Positions 31,001 to 43,000 of a stretch of DNA of 64,000 bases are shown piece after piece; within the stretch, counting starts at the first letter, position 1, and each line of letters opens with the position of its first letter. The position numbers and the translations under genes were made by a program. The DNA lies in NCBI GenBank assembly GCA_963855995.1, contig OY979723.1:625001-689000 (forward strand). The letters are read 5' to 3'. The notes under the pieces were generated by a model, which searched no databases, had not been told where the DNA came from, and saw only the letters and a program-made list of their open reading frames with translations. This DNA is from Muricea muricata (taxonomy: Eukaryota; Cnidaria; Anthozoa; Malacalcyonacea; Plexauridae).

Positions 31001-34000
31001 AACGAAGCCTTAACGAGCAAAATTACGTGCGACGAAGTCGTTAAAATTTGAACCAATGTCTGGAACCACCTTTCAGACTTTGAATCGACATTGAAAGAAG
31101 GCTCGAAAATGAGAATTGGATCAACAACGTTGAGATTACATCGTCAATCTCACGAGCCACATTTTAACTTCGAGATTACAAGTGAACTGAAATCAACGTC
31201 ACATATAATCAAGTTTGAATGGAGGCCTGTTTGATAATGTTTAACCAGAGTTTGTAAAACAACGTCAGAATAACGTAATTGACATCGCGTTGCCGGCGTA
31301 TTGACTTATTTTTAACAAGAGTTGAACGTTCTGGGCCCGCTGTAGGAGGATTGCCCCATCAACTACAAAGAATTTAAATGTTTTCTCACTTTTTTGTCCG
31401 CAATTGGATCGCATCGCAGCATAATCCACGCCGAACGACCATGAGGACATGATGGCGTCGTTCTGAAAAGAGAAGTACGGCATCGAATCAATCTTGCCGA
31501 GGATCTACAATTTTAACAAAAATTACAAATCTATAGTTCTAATAAACTCTAAGTAGTATTGCACATACGTATGTGTTAAAAAATCGAAGTACAGCAAGGA
31601 TTCGTTTGACAGTTTATCATCTCGGAAGACATCTAAAGAAACGTTTTCTGGCTTCTCTTCGTAAATTCCCATCAACTGATGGCCGATGCTAAACGATAAA
31701 ATGAACGCAATGAACAAACAGCAATAATGAGAGATTGTCTTTCATGACAGTGTTGTTTTTGTCATTTGTTATTGTAAGGTATTGTTACATGTCGATAAAT
31801 TGAACTGGAGAAAATCAAAGGAACGAATAGACAGGAATGCACGGAGCTTTCGACTTTTAAACTTCTTTTTGGTGTAAAAAGCTAAAAAACGCTAAAAGCT
31901 TGCCTCCTCTTTTAGTGTTGAGAAACATCGTTTGCGGGACAGTTAACATTCAATCGTGATTTCATTCCCACCGAGAAAAGGTAAAAATTACCATAGGCAT
32001 TGTCGTTCTTGTTAAAATATGTAAATGCAACGTCCTGAAATATCCGTAAAGTGGAGTTGTAAACTTCCGAAGTAAAAAGCGTAACATAGGCAGTATCACA
32101 GATATCGCGCCAGCATCTCTGGTGCTTTAGCTCGTGTTTCCAGTCCATCTCTTTGCGTGTCTTTGATTCAACAAAACTGCACTGTTTTCGAATCTACAAG
32201 CTGTTCTTACAGCTAAATACGGTCAATTTATGTTTGGCTTAAAATGCCTTAACCAAAAATACGATTCAAAATAACATTTCTAACGTTCTTTTACTTACCC
32301 AGCCATGGTTGTCGACACTGTTATGCCATTTTTCTTGTCTGGTAAGACACGCATCTGACAAATAGTCGCATTCAAGTACTCAATCTCCTAAAAACCAAAT
32401 TTCATTCAACACTTTCAGACAAAAAACCTCACCACGACGCAATTTTTGACAATACCTTGCACGAATGAACTATTTTGTCCTTACCTTTTTACCATACGAA
32501 AATGTTCCGTTGCTGTGACAACTGGCAGGAGGGGCATCGACACCACATAGATTGATATGATATTCATAAATGAATGAACTGCCTTCGCTGAAGAACGATT
32601 TTTCGGTCTGAGCTGTGTGCACGCTATAAAAAAAGCGTTCTCGTATTTGGTTGCTTGTTCGTGATGATGATAAAAACGACACGACGTATTGCATTGTACA
32701 GACTTGTTGCAACTTGTCAACATGGTGCAACAATCTTGTTGATTTTATCAAGTTGCAATAAGTCTGTTCGATTCAGGCTTGCTGCAACATGTCATTTGAA
32801 GACACCTTATAATTTGTTGAAACAACTTGCAGGAAGTCTGGGGACAACAAGTGTTGACAATCAACTCGTAACATGTTTGTCGACAACTTGCAGGAGACTT
32901 TTCGTTAACAAACAGTCGCAAGCCACGCTACTGATGCATCCTGATACGGCATATGCGCCAACTTACCCGTTCAGGCCAGTAAAGTCAACATGGAGTCCAT
33001 TTTTTCTTTTATAGTGGCAATCAGAGAAGCATTTTGTTGAACCTTCGTTGCTGCAAAAGAAAATACGATAGCTTCTATCTTTCTGACAAATTGGGCCTAA
33101 CTGTTCCTAGCTTGAGTCTCCATTTATATAATAAATTTAATAAGCCCTTTATACTGTACCTTGTCAATCCAGGACCACATTTTAGACATTCATTTTCACT
33201 AAGGTAAGTGTCTATATTTAATAAGGAGATAACAATAGCATTAATTAGATCTCTGACAAACCTCAAAGCTTTATAATCAAATGATCCTCCCTGGACCTCT
33301 AGGAAGTAGAGTCTATAGAACCGATAGAGCTATCCAGTATAAATAAAGTTAGTTTTGTCCAGGGGCTCTTGTAGTAACGCTGGATCAACAAGATATAATC
33401 CTTACTAAACTTTTAGGAAGAACAGTTTAGAGCTGATAGAGCTATCCGTATGAATAAAATTAGTTTGGTTTAGGTTTCCTCCTGTAGTAACACTGGACAT
33501 ACCTTTTGGACAAGCTTTACACTTCTTGTTGTCAATGTAGTAACCATGTGGACATTCCACACACCTGCGTAAAGAAAATGAAACAAATGATCCATTTTAT
33601 CAATACCAAAACTAACAAGAATATGACAAATGAACATTAAAATAACGAACAACAACATCAAAAACAAGAACAACATCAGAAACAAGAACAACAACAACAA
33701 CAGCAACAGCAACAAGACCAAGTAGCATCGATGATGGCGAAGAATAAAAACAACAACACGAAACATACCCCAATTCATGTGTTTTAACAGGACACTCGCG
33801 ACAATATGAAGCTCCACCATCCAAAGTGTTAGACAGGTGTACAGCATAAATTTTTACTCTAAGAAATGTTTGAAAAATCGTACAAAAAAATTGTCAACAA
33901 TGTTTGAAAAAGCACGAGAAAGACCTCTTTTAACAATGGCACACTCTTCACAGAATCATCGGCCGTAAAGCAAAGGTATTTCTTCTGACAATCTACAAAT

Positions 34001-37000
34001 TGAAAACGCTTTTCCCATTTGTAGGTAATAGACTACAAAATTTTCAAAATCTCTCGGATGGACATGGCCTTGGAGCAGAACACGACTCAATATCAACGAT
34101 ATCAATACAAACCTATCGTTAATGTATTTAAAATCCTTGTTTTTACTATAATGATAAGCATCATCTTCTGATTTTTTAAACTCCCAACGGAAATTCACGG
34201 GTTGGTTTTCAGTTATAGCATACCTGCAGCAGATAAGAGAGTCATACTTTGAACTGCAATGCATTGCTAGACAAAAAAACCGAAGTTAAACCGGCTTTTT
34301 GTAAAGTGCGAAAGTAATATTGCTCGAGCGTAGCAAGACAAATAGAGCAGGGAGTACAGTTTTGCTCTAAACACATTTTGGGTAATTTAGACAAGGTTGG
34401 TTATTTTTACAGGTCTTTGTAATAAGTTGTACTGCACGCATGAAAAAAGAGCGGATTTGACGACTGTTGACCTGCATGTTGTAGACTTGGATCAAGTCAC
34501 GTCAGTCTCTCTAAAGTCTGAAAAAATTGAGAATCCGATATGGAATAGTGAGTCGACTCTTATTCAATTCCCTTTATCAATTCTCATTTAATTCCTCTAT
34601 CAATTCTTATCTAATTCCCTTGGACTTTAGAGGGACGGACTTGATCCAAGTCTATGACTGTATGTTGTTTTGGTATTCTCCTTTATATAAATGGTAACAA
34701 AAGCAAGCAAAAAAATACACACATTCATCTGATTGAATAAAAACATCTCATTCAGATCTGACTGAGAAATTTCCAGTAGCAGCAAATCTCATTTCGGAAG
34801 ATGCTGTCCACTTACAGGCGCTATACGGGCTAGCAAACATCATACACTGTCAAGTAAACAGCGTCAAGACTCTACAAAACGTGGCTTCTTAAAAGTCTAT
34901 GGTAGAAAAATTGGGCTATTTAAGAATGGGGGAGTGAAGATTATGAGATCTTGATACATACGTGTAATTCTGCCTGGGCTCTCTTCCGTGCCATGTTTGG
35001 ATACGCTGTAAACTGTTATGTTTGCTCTCCTAATGTTTAAAAAATGGAACAATGTTTGAAAACTAAACATACCGAACATCATTTGCAACTTTTCGTTTAG
35101 GTTCACCAATCGATTATGGTAAGTCCGAGCGTGGAGTTATGCCACAAAGTTAAGTAGTAGTTTTTGCATGTTCTTGTATATGCATTACTAAACATATTAG
35201 GGTATTCTAAAGGGTATTCCAAGCTTGTTTTTTGCCACATTTGGACAAATTAGTTGGAGAAATTACGAAAATTTTCTAAAAGTAAAATATTTTTTTCACA
35301 GTATTCCTAAAATACTAAATACTGTATACACGGCAGTTGCTTTCTTAAAATACGAAAACTGGCTCCCAATGTACCAGAGCTTAGCATCTCTCCTTACCGC
35401 AGACATTTCAAAGAGGCAAGGGCCATCACAGTCGAGTTCGAACTCGATTCGTACATGCCCCACTGCGCTGGCCGTTCTAGACACCAGTCCTCGATCACCA
35501 GCAAAGCCCTCGGTCTTAATTTCGAAATTTAACTTGACGTCATCAGAATGACCAAATCCGCTGTCCAGAAAGTGACCTCGGAGTTGCCATCCGGCGCGGG
35601 TGGAACAACCATCAGCTGGAAAGGAGATGTTTTGTCATAATTTACCAACACACATTCACCCCAACCTTCCCCCTGGTCCCCCTCAGCTATGAGCCTGCAA
35701 TGAACACGGCGTAGCATGATTTTCTGGTCGCTTGATCGCTTGAGGATTTTGTTTTTGCCGGAATATGAAGTAAACAAAATGGCATTGAGCATTAATTTCT
35801 GGAAATTATATCTTTTTTATTGATCCATGTAGAAAGCATTCTAACTTTGATTCTTTCGTTTCATAAAAGACGATGAAGATCTAGGTTATTCAGACACATA
35901 TGCCGAATACTAGCCTAGTAAATTGAGAATGGGGAAAAGACATCCTGACTCAGTTGAAGAAACCAGCTCATTATCTGGCGTTGCACCACCTGATGTCTGG
36001 TACCGCGGTTGGCCACTTCACAAGAAGTTTATGACATTAGCTACATTTGATATCCCGAAGATCGCGGGCAAGCGGCACCACATATTAGCCCGGCCTCTAA
36101 ATCGTCCCGCCGGCTACGCTATAATGTAAGTGATTTAATCTTGTTTGTAAAACAATTGCAAGTTTCCAATATATGTACGTACCGTAGCTGGAGCACCAAT
36201 GTTCTGACTTAGGTGGCCAACTTCTCCACGATCGGTGGTCTTGGTGGAGCACCGGGGCTGTTCCTGGTATACACTTTGAACAACCTGTTGAAAAAGAAGA
36301 ACAACCAGTTCTCGTGTCTATCCAGAAATCAGAAAATGCAACCGTGAATATCAGTGGCGAAGGAAGCCCGACAATTTAGTCTTAGGATGCAAATTTTAAA
36401 TCATCATGATTCTTAAGAAGCTCAGTGTTTTTGCGGTTCGCAATCGCGTAGGAGATCATAAACTCGAAAGTACTTGCATAGCATGAGCAATTTGTCGGAT
36501 TTATGTGAGAGTTTTCTCAACTCTCATGCGCTGGTCAAGCGAAAACAAGAGTTGCATGGGAGTTGATGAGAGAGTGTTTATATGAGAGTTTCAACAAACA
36601 AAGCGGGTTTAAATAATGTTGATACTAACCCTTCACTCCATCGCTGAATGTTCCCGGGGGGCAGAAGAGACATTTAGTGTCATTTAGGTACATTCCAGGG
36701 CTACATGGAGGACATTTTTCTTTGGGTCCAGGCGACGGTAACTTGACTGATCCTTCAATGACGTCACTGCAGATTTTTGGTTTAATCCACTCATAGCTTG
36801 TTTGAAACTATATCAAAGACAACGTTAAACTCAGAGGAATTTTCCCAGCAGATTTTTCAAAAGCTTGGAAGCATTTCTTCAGAAATCTTTTCTGGATTAA
36901 CAGTGGTTTTTAAGTTTTAAAGCAGACGGATGTGTAGAAACATGGAAACTGAAACAGTGGGTCAAAGTTTGGGATTAACGCTGACCCAGCTCTGAACAAG

Positions 37001-40000
37001 TGGCTCCAGGTGTCCTCCCAAGAAAAAAGTCGAAACTTGATGAGTTAGGAGAGAGACAAATATCGGAGCGTTAAGGCTGCTTTCCAGTTACCCGTTTTTC
37101 ACACGTACGTACACGCACGTAAATGTTTAAACTCGTCTAAGTAGTTTGTATTTAACAAATAGAATCACTAAAACATGCTAACTCGTAGGGAATGCTGAAT
37201 TCTTTCTATGTAAACAATTGTTCATTCAAAATGTAATATTGAAATGTATTTAGAGTTTTACGTGCGTGTACGCACGTGTGAAAAACGCGTAACTGGAAAA
37301 CAGCCTTTACGATGTTAAAACGGCAAAGAGATTCTGGTTAGACGATGGACTTAAAAATAAGAATAGTCACAATTATTTACCATATTATCCTTGTCACAAG
37401 TTGTCGATGTCTCGATGTAGTCGGTCTTGTTACAAACAGGTCGCTTGAGGCACGTAGCACTTCCTCGCGCTGGATGAGGAAAAGACGTTTTAATTAGCCG
37501 CAGTTTGCGAAATCAGAACTAGAATGTACGAGAAATACGTTTTCGGTATAAGCTCAAGAAAAACCTTCGAATGTTCTACTAAACGTTTGAGATAAACTTG
37601 TACATATATACTTTTCCGCCTTGTATCTACTTCTATCTCTTACTAGCAGAAACCAGGAATAGACTAGCACGGACCCGGAATGCACTAGTATGAATCAGGA
37701 AGCGGGCAACAACATTTACCGCTACGAATCAAGACGAATTACGAAGTCGCATTAGGAAGAGGGGTAAAAAGTAGGCATATATTATACAAACATACGCGCA
37801 TATTCAGTTTTAGAGGGGCAAAAACCTACGCGCATATTCAGTTTTCTCGTTGCAAGATGTGCACTTTGATGCGCCAGCGTCGGAAACCAGGTTTTCTGGG
37901 CACGATTCACACCTGAAAACAAAGAAAAAGAACAAATATCTGAATATATACCTTTTTAAAGTACTTCTTTACGATACTTTCATCTGCCCGGGCAGATATG
38001 GCAGAAAACATAACTTAACTTAGCTTTTGGCAACTTGCATGCATGTACAATCAACTTGCGACAATTAATGTTTGTGACAGCTTAAAGCTGATTCAAATGA
38101 GTTCAAAAATTTATAATTATTATAACCATGTTCGTTTCTTACCAAGCCGAACCTTCCTTGTCGGCAAATGTGCCTGCACGACACGGTTCGCATTCCGATG
38201 AAGAACTGGTGCCTAAATAAGTAATGAAAATAAAATGCCATCCCAGAAGTATCTACCTATGCTACGATGGCATCTTAGAGATCACGCCTGATAAAGATAG
38301 TGTCAAAATGTTGAAACGTAAATGCTATATGACAGAGTTTTCATGTTATTTGCTTATTTTAGTTTATCTGATTAGCTTCGCCTCAAGGGCAGGATCACCA
38401 CAGCAATGTTAGCTAATTACTGTGGGCCTGTATATCACCTAACCCACCCTATCAACTTTCCCCGTGAGAGAGGAAACTGGAGTAGACGGAGAAACTCCTG
38501 TGACTTTCGGAAGACAGCTCACTTATACTCACTTGATAACGGGCTCAGAGAAGTTCTTACTCTCTTAATTCGAACCATTGAAAATTCAAAATAATAGATT
38601 GCATTTTCAATCTTTTTGGGATAGTTTTTAGGGACGTTTTCTATTGAAAAGTAATCTAATTTAGTGACATATTTCAATCGATTGGAACACTGAAAAAGTA
38701 TCCCTCAATCTATATACAATGTATTACATTAAAAAATAGTCTATTAGACTGAAAAATTCTTCAAACTTTTGAAAGATTGAAAAAAATCTCTCAAACAAAT
38801 GTTTTAAATTAAGAAAGTACCGAGAATCAAACACACGACCTCAGAGGGTAAAGTCAAGTAGTCTAACTACCTCGGGGACACCGAGGGAAAACATACTTGT
38901 CAGATATCAACACTATAAACTATGGGCTAACACACTTTAAATCTTCAAAGAAATCCATTTAAAGCCATTTGAATACTGTCTTCGGTAGTAAATTGAAGAA
39001 AACATTTAATTTACATCATTTAAATCCATCACATGCATGTCTTCTAAATAATTACCTGTTCCAAGCAATTTAACTGGCGCGCATTTACTAACCTTTGACT
39101 TCTATATCCCGAATGAAAACCATGTTGGAAAACTTTGACCCTTTGATGGCATCCCAATGCTCTACCTCCCAGACGACTAAATTTTTACCGCGCTTTAACT
39201 TCAGCTGAAAAATAAATGCCATTGCGCTGTTAATTGAAGTGTCGTTTGGATCTCGTGTTGTCATTCCCGTCCCTTTACTCAAAGGGTTTTCTTTGCTCTA
39301 CTGAAGAGTGAAATGATTCCAATATAAAAGGAAACTCTGGGGAAGGTTTTTAGATCTTTCTCGGCGGCACAGTGCTCCTAGAAGAATCTAACAACTCTTA
39401 ATGAGGCAAAGAATGCCAAAGATGAGTTTAACTCACTCTTTGTTGGAGTCATTGTACACTGTGTTATAGTAAACTCTCAATCAGAGAGCCTCGCTCTTCA
39501 ATTGAGTTACTAAACTACAAAAAGCAGTGTATTCACTTCTTCATAAGAGTCATTTTGCTTTAGTGAAGCCCTTTAACAAATAACACCTTGACTCTTTTAA
39601 CGGAGCCCAATCTATCATTTCATGCAGGGTATCAAGATTAACTCTTCCGAGTAACGACTATCCTTCTGTGAAAAGACCATTTTAAAACCGTCAGAATAAT
39701 CCTTAAAAGCAATCAGTTTAGAGTCACAATCTTGGGTAAAAAGCTGTAGGAAAAAACGACTCATTTGAAAAAGTAGAAGACTATTCTTTACAGGCTTCAT
39801 GCCTCTCCACTTACGGTATAATTCTTCCACTCGTAATGTGACGACGGGTCAGGGCTGTTATACAAGTCACCATTGTAATCATTACTCCTTTCCATTTGGC
39901 CATTATTCGTATCGTCTTCCTGATTGGATATCTGACATTGTTCATTTCTCACCTGAATACAGCAGAACAAGTTAAGCAACATCTAAAGTCTTTAGTCGGT

Positions 40001-43000
40001 GAGCTTGGCAACGGGGTTGAGCTGATGAACGGACGGTCAAGTCGGCAGATTGATTTAAATTTAATCATGAATTAAGGCGACATTGACTTTAAGGTGATAT
40101 AATATCTGGATGAGTATAACAAAGTTTAAGTGATGGGTAACTCCTGAACTGGAACACTTACAAAAACTTCAAAGTATACATTCTCGTTTGTGCTTGTGTA
40201 ATAATACCAAAATGTTATTGAGCCTTCTTCTTTAACGATCTGGAAAATGGCATGGAAATTACATGCGGCACTGGAATTAGTGTATAGATCAACGGTTAAG
40301 GCAGATTTCCATTCAGCGCAAAATGTCGCGCGATCGACTTTTAGTGAGCGCTTTCTTTTGAATTACAAACAGTCAAGCGGAACAAATCTCATTAGCTGTG
40401 GTTGACCTCACACATTTCAAAAGAAAGCCGGCGCTCGCTAAAAATCGATCGCGCGACATTTTGCACTGAATGGAAATCCGCCTTTAGGAAGTACTGATGA
40501 TCTTTGAATTCATGTATTTCGTCTGCGCCACAGGCTTGGTGCAAGTTGTCAAATTTACCAGCTTCTTCATCAACAAGTTGCCTATTTCATCAAGTTACAA
40601 GTCACGTGCGGTTAAGCAGTCATTACATGTGACAAATCAAATTGAAGTAAAATAAGTCTGTTACAAGCAGGCTTCTTCCAACTTGTCATCTGCAGACTTG
40701 TTACAACTTGTTGAAACAACTTGCAACGAGCCTGTGGATAACAAGTTTTGAGAATCAACTAGCACCAAATATTTTGACATCTTGACTTGTCGTCAACAAG
40801 CTGTGACTAGTCTTGAGATTGGCTTGTTGATAACATTGCAACACAATTGTTGCAATGGGTGTGCAATCCGCGCACTGCCGAAACATGTTAATGGCGTCTT
40901 CGCCTTTGCTCTTCCTAATCCTCTACCTATTATTTATTATTATTATTTAAAATTATTTAAACGCGGTAGCCTTTCAGCTTTAAAGAAAAGGAAATAGAAA
41001 AGATTACAAAAATAATAGTAGCTGATTTTCAAAGGGCCGTGTATGTAACTTTAAGAAGAGTATTACAATATTCCATTATGAATCTGTGAATTCCAGATCT
41101 TGGCTGCCGCATAACTAAAAAACCTCTTCATTGCATTTGTTTTTGGCTTTGATAGGCTCAGCATCAAGTTATTGCTCCCAAGGTCATGGAAATCATTAGA
41201 GGAGATCTGAAACATTTCATTAATTCCCTCTGGGCATTTTTTTCATCAATGCTTTTTTAACATAAGTAAGGTTTGGGAAGTTCGCCCATCCTGGAGATTA
41301 TTCCATCCTAATTTATGCAGGATGTCGTTTGACCGAATTTCATAGTTATCTCCAGTTATGGCCCTAGCCGCTCTATTTTGTAACCTTTGTATTTTATCTT
41401 TAAGAGTTTGACTACAGTTGTATTACAAAATTAATACGCTCCACGAATGATGGCGCAAAAATAAATTGTTCCAACTGAATGTGAACTTACATTAGCGGTG
41501 TAGGTTAACCGTGTGACACAAGCTGTTCCTTCCGTACGCAAAAAATGCTCATCAGCCACCCAGGTAGAACTATAAAGAATGAAGAGCGCTAAAACTTTAG
41601 ACACTTTACGTTTCAGCCAAATTACTCAGTCAAAACCACCCTAATTTAGTAGAATTTAGGGTAAATACTATGCGTTTTCAAATAATGAGGCTTTGTGACG
41701 ACGGTGAGAAATCGTAAATGACAATGAAATGAAATCGACGTCATATAATCGACTGTGAATGGACGTTATATCGATGTCATTTTGCTAATGTTTGACCAAC
41801 GTTTGTTAAACCGTCAGAATAACGTTGAAGTCACGTTTTCGACGTATGTATCAACCAGTATAACATACTTGCAACCAGCGTCTATCTCCGTGTGCATTCG
41901 CTCATCGTAAGATTTCACAGAATAGGTGTCGAACTCTGGAGGCAGGACGGTCCAGTTACTATAGTGTACAGCTCCACCTTTGCTGTGCGTGCCAGGTGGA
42001 CATGGTTTACATTCTTCACTGACCAAAGAAACGTCGGAATACTGTCCTTCGGGACAGCGGGCATCTGTGTGGAGGTAAAATAGCATTGTATTTGTAAATT
42101 CTGTATTTGAAATGTTGCCAGTGCTGGAAGTGCAGTGTCAGTGAGCTTGACGGGAATATGAGACTTGTTACAAGGTTGTCCTAACAACTCTGATGCAGAC
42201 CTGTTGTAACAAGATTGTCACAAAGTTGACAACACGAGGTTGTAAAACTATATGTAATATTTATAACGCATGCACAGAAGTGCTTTATCAGATATCAGGC
42301 ACAGCCAAGAATTTTATATCTAATAAACCACGAACGAGGAGTATTTAAACGGCTTTAAAAACGACCAATTTTATACCCTATCTAGGAAGTTTATGCAGTG
42401 GCGGATCTAGCGTAAGTCAAAATAAATTACATCAGCTCATTCTAGGATATATTTACATTTTAAAATACCTTCAAAGCAACTTCATTGGTCAGATTTTATC
42501 CTTTTGAAATTCATAACCTATGACATTGTTATAAAGCTATTTTGAATTTATAAATGAGCTGCTGTAATATATTTTGACTTACCCTGGATCCGCCACTAAG
42601 TTTATGTACAAAGAAACTTTCAATATAGATGTTGTTTAAGCCAAGAAAATCAAGGCAAAAGTTTTGTGTAATCATTGTGGATCTTCATCAGTTAATATAT
42701 AAATACTCCTTCATGGCCATGTTGATGAAACATACCACACGACTTCTGATAGATGGGCGGTCTGGTCTCGATGGTGCAATGGTTTGCATCGTGGGGGACT
42801 GGGACGTGCCACCGTCCACCGTCTGAACCACACTCCGTGTATTCGTAATGATATTCGCCCTAAAATAGAACAACTTCAAATTCACTGACTCTAGATTCGC
42901 CCGGAAAGACAAGGTTCTCCTTTCGAGTTACGATAGGATGAATGCTCCGCTCTTTGATGAGTTTGACCCCAGTTAATGAACTAGCTGATCTGACCGCGAG

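Noticed and set aside
31912..32190. Long - strand frame with a good acceptor inside ELAPOR ([18 protein letters not shown]...)
   Set aside because: Exons 21 and 22 join perfectly in phase without it, and including it breaks the MRH domain order; it also lacks a usable donor before its stop.
39670..39771. Possible extra ELAPOR exon after a strong TTTTTTCCTACAG ([17 protein letters not shown]...)
   Set aside because: It has no good phase-0 donor, and direct joining of the flanking exons gives [14 protein letters not shown], which fits the family better.
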